A stretch of 64,000 nucleotides of DNA from Siderastrea siderea (GCA_964030785.1 OZ034966.1:4728152-4792151); one strand, 5' to 3'; positions 1 through 9,844 are shown, counted from the stretch's first letter. The notes: generated by a model from the sequence alone, not told the origin. A program made the numbers and translations.

Positions 1-1828
1 TGGAGTTAGTGACTTTGTTGCGTGCTTGAAGGATGATTTTGGCTTTCTTTGGTACATCGCTAAGATTCTGGCTGTCACTCTTATTAGTTTTCCAAAATCT
101 GAGTATCTGTCGATGTTGATTTTTGACGCTAACGTCTCTTTGACTTCTTTTTTGAAATATTTGGTTACAGTGGATGCTATTTTAATTAACTCAGGAAGTT
201 GCTCCTTGGTCAATGTTTCGTGTATTGGCCATTCAGATTCTGGTAATTCAAGGAAGCTGGGTCCATTTTGCCAGATACTGTCCAAATTTATTTCGTTAGG
301 TTTTCTACCACGAGTTAACCAATCTGCGATGTTATATTTGCTTTCCATCCAAAACCATTCTTTGGGGCTTGTATTCTGTTGTATCTCTCCTACACGTGTT
401 GCAGCAAAGGTATTAAATCCGTACGATTCCCTTTGTATCATGCCATGCACTATTTGGGAGTCCACGATATGGTAGCACTTTAGAAACTTGTATCTGCAAT
501 GTCGTTGTAGGAATGTTTTCAGTCTGGAGTTAAGTACAGCTCCACAGAGTTCAATTCTGTCTATTGACATTCTTTTTATGGGTGCTAGTCGATTTTTTGA
601 CAGTACGAGCCTGCAATTAAACTGTCCGTCGCTTGTTTTCCATCTCATATAGGCACATGCGCCGTAGGCGTTACTGGAACCGTCACTGAAAATTATTAAT
701 ACCGGTTCACCTGTTGCATTTTTGGGCTTTAAACATCTTTTGAATTTGACGTTATTCATCTCTATTAGGCCTTGGCAGAATTGTATCCATTCTCGTTTGT
801 ACTTGTCCGGGATTGGGTCATCCCAATGTAGCTTCTCTTCAATTCCCCAGAGTTGTCTCATTAAGATCTTTGCTCTGATCGTAAATGGTCCTGCCAATCC
901 GAGTGGATCGTAAATACTGTTCACTTGTGATAAAATGATTCTCTTTGTTGTATTTGTATTATCTAAGAACCTTTGGTCCTGTGTATCAGACTGCACATGG
1001 GTTTTCTTGTTTTTCTTAGCAGCAATTTTTAATTGAACTTTATATTCAAATTCGTCTTGCATTGGATTCCAAACGACTCCAAGAACCTTTTCTGTTGCTG
1101 TCGATGCGTCATTGGGTAAAGTCAGGGTTTTAGTTTGGTCTGTGCCATCATTGGTGAAAATCCATTCTTTTATTTTGAAACTTCCTTCCTCGAGTAAATT
1201 TTCTATATCTTTCGCAAGTTTCTTTGCTTTTTCTTTATCAGATACGCTCTCTATTATATCGTCCATGTATGTGTTTTCCTTGATCACATGTGCAGCTTTG
1301 GGATATTTGTCTTGTCCCATTTCAGCTGTCTTCCGCAATGCTACTGTGGCGATTGCGCCTGAAGGCTCGTCACCGAATGACACTCTCTGTATCACGTATG
1401 TGTCTGGTTGTGTTTCAGTGTTCATGTCTCTCCACAAAAAACGATGTGTATGCTGTTCTATCGTTTTCGTCTTCACTGTATGATACATTTTCTTTATATC
1501 GCCGATCAATGCTATTCTATTTTCTCTGAATCTTATCAGTATTCCCAGAAGATCATTGAGCAGATGCGGTCCTTTTGCCCGGTAGTCGTTTAAAGAGTGG
1601 TTCATATAACGTGCGCTGCTATTGAATACGATTCTCACCGGAGTTGATTTTGAGTCTGGTTTCAAAACCTCATGATGAGAAATGTAGTGAATTGGCCCTT
1701 TGTAGTTTTCCAGTTCTGTATGAGAGAGCTTTCGTGCGACTTCTCGCTCGATCATATCTTCTATCTGTTTCTGATAGACTTCAGCGTGTTTCGCATTTTT
1801 CGCTAGTCTTTTTTCTGTAGATATTAGC
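1..1828 (-). CDS. pol: BEL/Pao retrotransposon pol, reverse transcriptase-RNase H part (cut by M1, runs off window)
   Basis: Read on the minus strand from 1828 down to 1, one frame stays open throughout. It encodes a BEL/Pao type reverse transcriptase: a fingers/palm region, then the catalytic YMDD box (codons at 1258-1269), then an RNase H region with FSDGSSNAYGACAY near 640-690 and a DRIELCGA motif. The enzyme would copy element RNA into DNA in cytoplasmic particles. The same element continues on the other side of the Maverick (22864-25606), so these 1.8 kb are the downstream half of an interrupted pol gene. Integrase and 3' LTR would lie left of the window. Because this half has no stops, the host element was probably young when M1 landed. 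The family assignment is firm; whether the copy worked is unknown. Confidence 0.88.
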
Positions 1829-2148
1829 AGTAGTAAGGTGGGCCCACATGGGCAACTTGACCTCGTTTTGATGCGAGGCTTCTGATTGGTGGTTAGGTTG
1901 CCCCTAGTAACGGAAACCACGGACCAGAAGGATCGTGGGCTCAAGCGGAAGTCACAGGACCGGAAGTGACTGGAACCGGAAGTCACGTGGTTTGGGATGG
2001 GAAACCGCTGAGCAATCTGAAAATGGAATCGCGGGCGCAAGACCGCTGAGAAACGCGGGCTCAAAGTCCAAAGTCCAATTTTAGCATCGGGGGTGGTCCC
2101 TGGACTCCAAAAAAAAAAAAGACGCCATGTTAGAAAAAAATAATTTAA
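1829..2148 (+). repeat. M1 left terminal inverted repeat
   Basis: This is the inverted match of 22531-22863, with a 6-bp target duplication just outside. It holds three GGAAGT/CCGGAAGT (ETS-like) motifs at about 1946-1982 and a CACGTG E-box near 1983. The inner edge is a long A run followed by AATAATTTAA, which on the minus strand gives ATTAAA and may serve as the polymerase gene's poly(A) signal. The two copies differ by small substitutions, for example a CRE-like TGACGTCA only in the right copy. Confidence 0.93.
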
Positions 2149-2216
2149 TGCCAGATTTCCTTGGGTTTTTACAAACGAAATCCTTTGGATGAGTGTTCCT
2201 ATGAATGAATGTTCCT

Positions 2217-5200
2217 TCACAGATATCCATAGGGGTACGTCTTGAATGTGCGGGGATCAATCACTCGCTTGTTGTAGACTAACTGATAGAACTTGCTGCT
2301 CGGTTCAGTGTACAGTTGATAGGTTTTAGGATCCCGGACAATCTGGTGTGTTTTGATGACTTGGGTCTGACGGGGTGTCAGCAGTGGCTTCTGGATTTCA
2401 TCCAAGACATTCTGACGCATGACGCCATAATTCAATTGGGTTTTACCTTCACTGTTGAGGCTAAAACCTCGGACTTTACACTCCACGTGCCCCTTCTTGG
2501 TGGTGTAACCATAATTCTTGGGACCCCCTGACACGAATTCCAGAATGTAGTCGTCCTTGTCCAATTCACTCGTAAACCGGCCGAGGTAAGGACCCAAGTC
2601 TGGGTTGGTTTGACCTTCGTTTGTGTAGTAGATGATGGAGTCTGTGTCGTAGTACAAGACCCGTTCTCCTAAGGATTGCAAGGCCTCGTAGAGTTTGATC
2701 CGGGCATGACAGGTCGTGAAACAAGCGATGAAGATGTTGAGGTTGGGTGAGACGGGGATGTCTTCCTTTTGGTGCTGATAATGGACCTCCACCATTTGGT
2801 CGTTGATAATGGACACGTGACGTACATCCAAGCTATCGGTGTCCAAAAACTGGTGGAAGGTTTGGGGGTCATCAAATTCTTGGACTTGGGTCTTGTTGAG
2901 TCGTTGTCCAAATTTACCCCACATGGAATTGAGCATCATCTTCGCTAACGTACGCAGTCCCGGGTTGTATTCGATCTTGTTATAGTCCAGCTGGATGCCC
3001 TCCTGCTTGAGGTAATCATTGATGTAGGACTGTTTTTGTTCTTCTGTTTGTACATCGAAGGGCCACCCACTGGCTTCTTGCTTGATTTTCAACCAAGTGT
3101 TGACATAGTCCTCGAACAGACCTTCACAGGTTTCTTCAAAATGCCAGACTTCGTAAATGTACTGGACTTCGTACCCGAGCTCGACGGCTTTCTCTAATTC
3201 GGGACTGCACCAGGTACTTGTCAGGGTGCGTTCCTCGTCGGGGTGAGGGCAATGATAGGATCTGTCTAGAAGGGGTTTGTCCATTTCTTCTTCCACACAA
3301 CGGGCACAGAGAGGAAAGAGCAGTTTGTCGTCATGGCGGTAAGGCAGGACGGGATGGTACAGTTGACGTGGAGGGAGGATTTGGCACTGAATCAACCCAA
3401 AGTACTGGTGGATGTCCGTGTGACCCGGATGTGTAATGAAGGTCGGATGTCCTTTAGGGTAGACAGAGGTTTTGTTGACCCAAGGGTACAAGGAGGTCAC
3501 ATCGATGTAATGGATCTTTTCGTGGGGGGTCACTTGATGGTACAGTTTCACCGCATTGGTACGTCCTCCACAGAAAGCGTCGCGTGGATTCAGGGGTTTT
3601 GTGCTTTGAAGGTTAGCTACAAACGTACGGATGTCAAGTGAGGTGTCTTTGAGACTGGCCCAATCGCATCCCCACATTTCCACCACGGTGTATCCTTGTT
3701 CTCTTAAATGTTTGGTCCTTTGTTGCGTGGCCTCGTAGACATCTTGCATGGTTCGATCACAGAGACGTCGATGTTTTTCGTAACGGTTGGGGAAACAGCG
3801 AGTACATCCATGCCAGAAACAACCGTGATATTCGTAGATCGTGTGGGTCGTCACATCGAAACCGTCCACATGGAGCTTGGTGCCAGGGATGTGATACTCG
3901 CCGGCATTTTTCGCATTTTGAATATGGGGGGCTTGGTGTTGTTGGCACCAGGTTAACCATTCGAGGGCCTCGTAGGACTGATTGACGTTATTCTTCTTCC
4001 AACTAAGGGTGGGTTCACTGGCAATACTGTTAGGGATCATCCGGTTCATACGTAAATCCATGTTGCAGGCAGAAGCAATGGTGATGTGGTCAAAGGGGTT
4101 GAACCCCGCTTGAGCTTCAAACAACCGTTTGAAAGTCAGACATCCTTGCTTCAAGAGTCGTACATCGGATTTGCAGTATTCCAACAATTCTTGTTGGAAG
4201 TCAAAGACCACCTCCTTCTCGCGTTGTTCTTGATGCCACTTTTCCAAGGCTTGTTTGCCTTCAGGAGACATGGTTTCGGGCATGTAGTAATCGAGGGCCG
4301 GGGCGATACCCACGTACGTTTGGTGGTCGCGGATATTGAACTTGTGGGGGAAGTAGCCTTTTTTCAATTCCGTTAATCCAAAGGTTTTGGGAAAGGTGGA
4401 CAAAGGCATCTGGAAGAAACTCAGGGAATCGATGAAACGAATCTGGTCGTGTTGGACTTCCAAGAGTTTACACCCGTTGCGGAGCTGTTGGACGATCCGG
4501 TTGTCACTATGGTATTGCTGGACGACAAAGTACCCATCGTATCCTTGGAAATTATGAGCCAGTACATTGACTTGTCGGGTATCGTTGAGTGTCAAGGTAT
4601 CCAGCCATTCGAGAAAATCTCGGGTACAAGAGGGGCCTGGGAAACACATGGGTTGATCGTCGTCTTCGGTTTCGGCCACGAGGAGATTAGCAATGTGTTG
4701 TTGGTCGGGTTCCATGGCTTCAATATCAAAAAACACGTGCAAGGGGGGTAGGTCGTCGTCCTCCTCCTCCTCTGGGGTGGTATCAGGCTCCGCGGCTGCT
4801 GCCCCTCGTTTGGCGGGGGGACCTCCTTGGTGTTTCCTCTTTCTCTTCTTCTTCTTGTCTTGAGGCTTAGTGGATCTTTGAATAAAACAAAGATGAGTTT
4901 CACTGTGCACGTACTCATGGCAAGACGGGCAGTCCACATAGTAGCATTTGTGCTTTTCAAGGGCTTGGGGTCCTACTTCTTGCTTCAGACAGTTAGGACA
5001 GCGACGGCGACGAAAGCACACGGAGGACTCTTGGTTGGCCGCAGGTTTGCCCGTGTGGCCCTTGCCGAGATGGGCTTGGAGGCAAGTGTCTCCGAAAAAG
5101 TCCCGACGACAACTGGGGCAACGTTGGGTGGCTTTGAGGGCTCGAGGGTACGCTGCCTGGAAATCAGGGCACTCTTTTTGGCGACAGGACCCGCATTGTT

Positions 5201-6338
5201 TTTTCTTGTTGCAGCGATGCTTTCCCTCGGTATTGTAGGGTTTCCAACAGTAGGCACAGACGTAACTGGACCCGAAAAACCCAGGCAAACGGGTGATGAC
5301 ATCGTAATGGTCATGGTCGTGCAGCAAAATCAATTGTTTGTCTTTGGGGTCTCCATAGGTGGTGATGTGGAACGATCGATGCGCATCCACCAGGATGATC
5401 TGGTAGCCGGCCAGGGAGGGGGCTTTACTGAAGGCCGTCAACGCTTCGTAACTGCAAGGACCGAAGGGCACCTTGGCTTCGTGATGGAGCAAGAGAGCCA
5501 ATTCTTTTTGAAGTTTCCCTCCATGTCGAATGGATGACCATTTCGGGTGTTGGTCCACTCTGGCCTTGGCTGTGACGAGGGCTCTGGCACAACAGAGTTT
5601 ATCGTCATTTTGAATCCGGATGATGGATTTGGAATGTTTGGTTAACAATTCCATGGTGGGGTGGCCTGGTTTGCCACGACGGGGTTTGCCGGTTCCCTGG
5701 GGGGCATGTTGGACTTGAGTAATGGATAATTGAAAGGAGTCATCCATTTCAAATTGTTCGTTGCTGTTAAGGGCTTGCGCTAAACGGTGGAATAGGGCCT
5801 CCACACGCTCTCTGTCTTCACGCCATTCTCCCGCACGTAATCCCCAGCCCTGAAAATTATTATGTAGACGGTTTGAACCGATAGTGAAGTAGAGGCGATC
5901 TTGATCGTGGAGCTCAGGCGTGGTGGTTAACACTTGATTCACCGCTCGACGTAAACCATCTTGTAGGGCTTGCGTGATGTTTTGACCTGGAATCAAGTTT
6001 CCCGTTTGGCGTAAACGGGTGTTGAAATGACGTTCATGCACTCCCATACGACTACTCTTACGGTCGACATAATTGCGGATCTCAAACTCGAAGGCGCCGT
6101 CTGCCCTGGTATCCAAACTTCCCCCACTTTGTTCAAGGAGGTGGGTTTGAAAGGCACGTTGCCGTTCGAAACGATCCAAGGCCTCTTGACAGAGGTCGTC
6201 ACTGTCCGACATCTCTTCGGGGTCATCACAGGAATTCGCTGTCGTCTCTTCTTTCTCAGAGTCCGAGGTGTGTAGCAAGGTCAAAATCTCTTCAGTGGCC
6301 AGGCCACTTGGGCCTGGCTCGTCTGGCTCAGAAGCCAT
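2217..6338 (-). CDS. polB: Protein-primed family-B DNA polymerase (pPolB)
   Basis: This 1373-residue protein would replicate the element's linear DNA from a terminal protein primer. Seen in order: an acidic, proline-rich N-terminus; a cysteine-rich region at about residues 360-490 with many CxxC pairs; an acidic linker; Exo I FFDIEA near residue 535; Exo II HNFQGYD near 595; Exo III YCKSD near 720; Pol motif A DVTSLYP near 945; motif B KMMLNSMWGKFG near 1133; and motif C YYDTDS near 1230. All catalytic acids are present, so the enzyme looks functional. The ATG at 6338 lies 34-41 bases after a TATAAAAG box at 6372-6379 on the minus strand. The long zinc-rich N-terminal extension is typical of Polinton polymerases. 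The gene runs outward to the left TIR. Confidence 0.96.
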   Translation of the reverse strand: MASEPDEPGPSGLATEEILTLLHTSDSEKEETTANSCDDPEEMSDSDDLCQEALDRFERQRAFQTHLLEQSGGSLDTRADGAFEFEIRNYVDRKSSRMGVHERHFNTRLRQTGNLIPGQNITQALQDGLRRAVNQVLTTTPELHDQDRLYFTIGSNRLHNNFQGWGLRAGEWREDRERVEALFHRLAQALNSNEQFEMDDSFQLSITQVQHAPQGTGKPRRGKPGHPTMELLTKHSKSIIRIQNDDKLCCARALVTAKARVDQHPKWSSIRHGGKLQKELALLLHHEAKVPFGPCSYEALTAFSKAPSLAGYQIILVDAHRSFHITTYGDPKDKQLILLHDHDHYDVITRLPGFFGSSYVCAYCWKPYNTEGKHRCNKKKQCGSCRQKECPDFQAAYPRALKATQRCPSCRRDFFGDTCLQAHLGKGHTGKPAANQESSVCFRRRRCPNCLKQEVGPQALEKHKCYYVDCPSCHEYVHSETHLCFIQRSTKPQDKKKKRKRKHQGGPPAKRGAAAAEPDTTPEEEEDDDLPPLHVFFDIEAMEPDQQHIANLLVAETEDDDQPMCFPGPSCTRDFLEWLDTLTLNDTRQVNVLAHNFQGYDGYFVVQQYHSDNRIVQQLRNGCKLLEVQHDQIRFIDSLSFFQMPLSTFPKTFGLTELKKGYFPHKFNIRDHQTYVGIAPALDYYMPETMSPEGKQALEKWHQEQREKEVVFDFQQELLEYCKSDVRLLKQGCLTFKRLFEAQAGFNPFDHITIASACNMDLRMNRMIPNSIASEPTLSWKKNNVNQSYEALEWLTWCQQHQAPHIQNAKNAGEYHIPGTKLHVDGFDVTTHTIYEYHGCFWHGCTRCFPNRYEKHRRLCDRTMQDVYEATQQRTKHLREQGYTVVEMWGCDWASLKDTSLDIRTFVANLQSTKPLNPRDAFCGGRTNAVKLYHQVTPHEKIHYIDVTSLYPWVNKTSVYPKGHPTFITHPGHTDIHQYFGLIQCQILPPRQLYHPVLPYRHDDKLLFPLCARCVEEEMDKPLLDRSYHCPHPDEERTLTSTWCSPELEKAVELGYEVQYIYEVWHFEETCEGLFEDYVNTWLKIKQEASGWPFDVQTEEQKQSYINDYLKQEGIQLDYNKIEYNPGLRTLAKMMLNSMWGKFGQRLNKTQVQEFDDPQTFHQFLDTDSLDVRHVSIINDQMVEVHYQHQKEDIPVSPNLNIFIACFTTCHARIKLYEALQSLGERVLYYDTDSIIYYTNEGQTNPDLGPYLGRFTSELDKDDYILEFVSGGPKNYGYTTKKGHVECKVRGFSLNSEGKTQLNYGVMRQNVLDEIQKPLLTPRQTQVIKTHQIVRDPKTYQLYTEPSSKFYQLVYNKRVIDPRTFKTYPYGYL

Positions 6339-6653
6339 GATCAGATGAACTAGCTGGAGGTCGGTGCTCAGCTTTTATAGGGAAAAGAGTCATCCCTCGC
6401 AAAGTATTGTGGGCCATCTAGGTGATGATTGATCTAGGGGAGGATCGATCTAGGGAGGGAGGACATCACCTCGAGGTGAGTCATCACTATGGATCTAGGG
6501 AGGGAGGACATCACCTCGAGATGAGTCATCCTATGGTCCTCAGGAGGGGTGGGGGGACCCCCCTCCCCCCTCTCTAGATGGACCACCATGCAATGCGGGG
6601 AATGATCCCAGAGACTATAAAACAGATCGACCCTCGAGGTGAGTCATCCCAAG
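6339..6653. promoter_or_regulatory. Divergent promoter between polB and the plus-strand early block
   Basis: This 315-base spacer separates two outward-reading genes. It has a minus-strand TATAAAAG (6372-6379) for polB and a plus-strand TATAAAA (6616-6622) for the gene starting at 6654. Between them is a near-direct repeat of about 55 bp (6440-6535, core ATCTAGGGAGGGAGGACATC). Three perfect TGAGTCA sites, the AP-1 consensus, occur at 6477-6483, 6522-6528 and 6640-6646, two next to a CCTCGAGG palindrome. Reading these as AP-1 sites is inference. Confidence 0.6.
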
Positions 6654-7034
6654 ATGGACTCTAGTCATGAGAACCTGTTGAACGAGTTTGAGAAGTTTCA
6701 AGTCGACACGATCTTAGATGAAGTGAAGGAGTGGAGGATCGACGACGAAGACATTCGGGAGTTTGGGGAGGAACTGTTGGAGGAAAGAAGGAGAAGGAGG
6801 CAAGCAGCCCGAGCAGCCCAGGCAATGCGAGCAGCACGAGCCACCCGCTTGCATCAACTGTGTTACCCCCAACTGACCTGCGACTGGTTCATCGAGGGCC
6901 TCGACTATTGCTGGACCAACTGGCACCACAAATTTAAGCGGCCACTGACACCACCACCATCGCCCCATGTCAACCGAAGGCCTCCGCCGCAGTCAGCGTC
7001 GCAGACCCCCCGTGAAGTACCGACAAAACAGTGA
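6654..7034 (+). CDS. Small protein of unknown function, charged, with proline-rich tail
   Basis: The product is 126 residues. The ATG at 6654 is preferred because an upstream in-frame GTG is unlikely in a eukaryote, and it follows the TATA box at 6616 at a sensible distance. The N-terminal half is acidic and predicted helical. Then come an arginine/alanine-rich stretch (about 45-65), an aromatic segment with CDWFIEGLDYCWTNW (about 77-91), and a proline-rich C-terminus. I do not recognise the family. It is the first gene of the plus-strand block opposite the polymerase, where viruses of this group keep early or accessory genes. Its last 68 bases overlap the next gene in another frame. Confidence 0.6.
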   Translation: MDSSHENLLNEFEKFQVDTILDEVKEWRIDDEDIREFGEELLEERRRRRQAARAAQAMRAARATRLHQLCYPQLTCDWFIEGLDYCWTNWHHKFKRPLTPPPSPHVNRRPPPQSASQTPREVPTKQ

Positions 7035-7878
7035 TGACGACGATGACGACGTTGACGCCGACTTTAACGACAAGGACTATGACGACGACGACGAGGAAAC
7101 GACAGAGTTGCTGAGGAAACGACGACGGAGGCGGAACGCTGTCAAAAAAGCCCGCTACCTGGCCAAGTATCCTGAGAAAGCTCGAGCGAAAAAAGCACGC
7201 TACCGAAAGAAGTATCCTGAGAGAGTGATTGCTGCCCGAAAACGATACAAAGAAAAATATCCTGATCGAGTGCGGGAATCCAAAAGGCGTTATCAGGCTA
7301 CCCATCGGGAGCAACGGAATGCCCAAAAAAGAGAATGGTGCCGAAACAACCGAGAACGTTACGCAGAATACCGTCGGCAGTATAGAGAGAAACATAAGGA
7401 ACGTTTGAGAGTCCAAGCGCGAGACTATCGTCAAAACAATCCTGCTCGAACAGTTGCGTGTAGAAAGAGGTACAGGAGAACGGAAAAAGCGCGGGCGACT
7501 CGTCGGCAATATTATGCTAAGAACCGAGAGAAGCTGCAGGCGCAAAGAAGAAAGTACTACTTGGATAACCGAGAGAAGCAGCTGGCGCAATCAAGAAGGT
7601 ACTACTACCAAAGGAAGCACGCGTCTCCTCTCAAAACGTATTTTAATCACTTTTGTAACTCATTACCTTCTGGGGAGACTACGAAAACACTGCGGGTGGT
7701 ATTGACTGATTATAGAAAGCCAAAACTCAAAACACTGCGGGTGGTATTGACTGATTATAGAACGCAACCTTCTCTCGAAACGTATTTTAATCACTTTGTA
7801 ACTCATTACCTTCTGGGGAGGCTACGAAAACACGGCGGGTGGTATTGCCTGATGATAGAAAGGAGTCTAAGACCTTGA
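6967..7878 (+). CDS. Highly basic repeat protein (DNA-binding-like), probable N-terminal part of a regulator
   Basis: The product is 303 residues from the ATG at 6967. After an acidic patch (about 22-45, runs of D) it consists of about eleven degenerate 13-14-residue repeats rich in R, K and Y, of the form RYxxKYPExxxxRK or YYxxNREKxxAQ (about 50-215). Such arrays occur in proteins of many animals and large viruses, function uncertain; the charge suggests nucleic-acid binding. The last about 85 residues come from two near-identical DNA copies (7620-7710, 7760-7850). The second copy has one T fewer after CAC (near 7795), which changes the frame and yields an unrelated tail. The other frame continues into the acidic repeat protein at 7839-8270, so the two probably belong to one gene with a one-base lesion. 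Confidence 0.6.
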   Translation: MSTEGLRRSQRRRPPVKYRQNSDDDDDDVDADFNDKDYDDDDEETTELLRKRRRRRNAVKKARYLAKYPEKARAKKARYRKKYPERVIAARKRYKEKYPDRVRESKRRYQATHREQRNAQKREWCRNNRERYAEYRRQYREKHKERLRVQARDYRQNNPARTVACRKRYRRTEKARATRRQYYAKNREKLQAQRRKYYLDNREKQLAQSRRYYYQRKHASPLKTYFNHFCNSLPSGETTKTLRVVLTDYRKPKLKTLRVVLTDYRTQPSLETYFNHFVTHYLLGRLRKHGGWYCLMIERSLRP

Positions 7879-8270
7879 CGGATCCACCTGATTGGAACCA
7901 ATGGCTTGATAATCTATTGGAGGACCTTGACATACGATCTGATGATAACCTTTCCTCTTTGTTGGAGGACATATCACCTGACTTGATGTCTGATGTCGAG
8001 GATTTCGATTTGGAAGCCTTGGTGCCCCCTGAAGACCTCGTTCATGTGGAGGACATATCGCCTGACTTAATGTCTGATGTCGAGGATTTCGATTTGGAAG
8101 CCTTGGTGCCCCCTGAAGACCTCGTTCATGTGGAGGACATATCGCCTGACTTAATGTCTGATGTCGAGGATTTCGATTTGGAAGCCTTGGTGCCCCCTGA
8201 AGACCTCGTTCATGTGGAGGACATGCCGTCCGACGAGGGCATTGATTTGATGTATGATTTAGTGACTTAG
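7839..8270 (+). CDS. Acidic repeat protein, transactivation-domain-like; probable C-terminal part of the preceding gene
   Basis: This frame has no ATG at its 5' end and overlaps the preceding gene, which argues that it is that gene's downstream half in a shifted frame rather than a gene of its own. It is strongly acidic and holds three perfect tandem 28-residue units (84 bp each, 7967-8218) with the core DFDLEALVPPEDL. Alternating acidic and bulky hydrophobic residues like this are characteristic of acidic transcription activation domains. Basic repeats followed by acidic repeats would suit a transcriptional regulator. That role is inference; no named family is recognised. Confidence 0.5.
   Translation: MVLPDDRKESKTLTDPPDWNQWLDNLLEDLDIRSDDNLSSLLEDISPDLMSDVEDFDLEALVPPEDLVHVEDISPDLMSDVEDFDLEALVPPEDLVHVEDISPDLMSDVEDFDLEALVPPEDLVHVEDMPSDEGIDLMYDLVT
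7967..8218 (+). repeat. Three tandem 84-bp coding repeats
   Basis: Units start at 7967, 8051 and 8135, exactly 84 bp apart, and are almost identical at DNA level. This points to recent expansion within the acidic reading frame. The frame is kept because 84 is a multiple of three. Confidence 0.95.
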
Positions 8271-8424
8271 ACTCTGAACATTCGTCTCAGTATTTGGCAG
8301 AACATCTCTTAGTATTTGGCAGAACATTGTGGTAGAACTTTTTTTTGAAGACACAACTCATGAACCAATGAGACATTTTCATTTTTTATTTTTTACTCAA
8401 CATGTAACTGGGGTGTCATTAAAT

Positions 8425-8772
8425 TTACAATTTTAAACGTTTCTTGGTTTGCATGATTTTCTTGACCACCCGTTCCGTCTTGGTTTTCTTGCCGGGTAAT
8501 CGATCAATGGCTTGGATCATCTTGGTATCGGCTTTCCATTTCTCTTGCAAATTCTTGGCACGGTTGTAATCAATGTCGTGTTGTTTAGCAATCTGGTCCA
8601 AGCGACTGATCCCGGGATCCCCACGTTTCAGACGTTTGGCCAAATGGGTGCCAGGGCCCATGTACTGATACCCAGGCCAATGAAATTCTTTGCCGGTTTT
8701 CGCGATCCATTTTTGGACATCCAAGGCCCCTCCTCGTTGGGTGCGTTTGATACGCCTCCTCTTGGTGGGCAT
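8425..8772 (-). CDS. Phospholipase A2-like virion protein
   Basis: The product is 115 residues. A basic N-terminus ends in QRGG (12-15). It is followed by a calcium-loop-like GPGT (39-42) and the catalytic pair in HDIDY (65-69), then a basic helix. This is the PLA2 fold known from parvovirus VP1 and reported in adintovirus-like elements, where it is thought to help particles leave endosomes. The QRGG fits the adenovirus protease site type (M/I/L/N/Q)xGG and would release the PLA2 domain. It is the leftmost gene of the minus-strand virion block and converges on the acidic repeat protein, separated by a spacer with two copies of AGTATTTGGCAGAACAT. The domain call is good; enzymatic activity is inferred. 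Confidence 0.8.
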   Translation of the reverse strand: MPTKRRRIKRTQRGGALDVQKWIAKTGKEFHWPGYQYMGPGTHLAKRLKRGDPGISRLDQIAKQHDIDYNRAKNLQEKWKADTKMIQAIDRLPGKKTKTERVVKKIMQTKKRLKL

Positions 8773-8778
8773 CTTTTT

Positions 8779-9428
8779 TTAGTCCGTGTCGTAATCCAAT
8801 CGACGTCGTAACTTTTTGCCACGAGCCCAATCTTCCCAACCAGGTAAGGGTTTCAATCGTTCCACTTCTCGGGCAGGTGCTTTGCCTTTGCCTTTGCCTT
8901 TTGCCTTTGCCCAAGGACTCTCGGCTATCTTTTTTTCCAAGGTCTTGCGCTGTTCTCGAATGGCTTCTAAACGCGACCGGGTATCCCCTCGACTGGTGGA
9001 AGGGGCCTCTTTCTTGAGAATGGGAATCTTACTGGTGGTGGCTGCTCCTTTGCCTTTCTTGGTTGCAGAGGTAATGGGTGGTTTGGGAGTCGACGGGCTG
9101 CCTTTTATCATGCGCTTCAACCATTGTTCCACGGGTCCCGTCACCAAATCCCCGGCTTCTTCCTCGCCTTCTTCGCCTGGCGGGCCACCCGGTGCACCAA
9201 CCCCCACCCCACCAGGAAATTGGCGAATGCGTTTGGTCAACTTGGTCAATTCTTGACTCAATGGTTTGGTTTGAGCATTAACCAGGGCTGGGGGTAATTA
9301 GGAGTTGGCTAACAACACATGTTTTTTGGCGGCGAGCGTCGGCGAGCGGCATTTTCGGTGAGTTCTCCTTTATAATATTGAATGAGTTGTTCCAAGTCCT
9401 GGTGGGGAATCATGTACACCTCGTCCAT
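8779..9428 (-). pseudogene. Broken basic virion-type protein gene
   Basis: An ATG at 9428 starts a short frame (MDEVYMIPHQDLEQL...) that stops near 9325. A second frame runs from just after a TAA near 9296 to 8779 with no ATG at its head. It encodes a lysine/proline/glycine-rich, basic, low-complexity protein. The two look like one gene interrupted by a frameshift near 9335 and one in-frame stop. Its place between the PLA2-like gene and the next conserved Polinton gene suggests a core or minor virion protein. Alternatively the second frame starts at a non-ATG codon. A TTTATAA-like element lies near 9369, inside the 5' part. Confidence 0.5.
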
Positions 9429-9523
9429 GGTCGGGGCAAAGGTCTTCCAATGCACGACAGCTGTCACAACAGGTGATATTTATGCTTCCAATAAGAGTCT
9501 TTCCATGTCTTGTAACATCCACG

Positions 9524-9841
9524 TTAACGAACACATTGACATAACACGTGATGGAGTCCTTGAAACAACCCGCGTCCTTTTTGTTGGACTAACCACTGAC
9601 GACGCTTTTTGACGGAATGTCGACGACGTCCCAAATCACGTAGCACCTTTTTATAGGGTTGAAGTTTGGCCAGCATGGGTGGTGTGACAGGAATCTTGTT
9701 TTTTAAGAAGTTCAAGACCAATTCACTCACAGCATTCATTTGATCGGCATTGGCATGTTGTAACAACTCTTGACGTTTGGAACCATTGGCTTCTTGTAAC
9801 ATGGACCGTAAAAACGGCCATTGACGTCGAAGACGTTGCAT
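9524..9841 (-). CDS. Conserved small Polinton protein of unknown function
   Basis: The product is 105 residues, start ATG at 9841. It is basic and predicted helical, with LQHANADQMNAVSELVLNFL followed by PVTPPMLAKLQPYKKVLRDL and an RRRHSVKKRRQWLVQQKGRG segment. This arrangement, a helical start, a P-x-T/P-x-x-x-x-K-L turn, then KKVLR and QKG, recurs as an uncharacterised small protein in animal Polinton-type elements as far as I recall. A virion or DNA-packaging role is plausible from its position. The last about 15 residues may be altered by a frameshift. Confidence 0.6.
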   Translation of the reverse strand: MQRLRRQWPFLRSMLQEANGSKRQELLQHANADQMNAVSELVLNFLKNKIPVTPPMLAKLQPYKKVLRDLGRRRHSVKKRRQWLVQQKGRGLFQGLHHVLCQCVR

Positions 9842-9844
9842 TCT

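Noticed and set aside
4827..5537. Long plus-strand frame inside the polymerase gene
   Set aside because: It lies opposite the cysteine-rich N-terminal part of a clear polymerase and has no motifs of its own.
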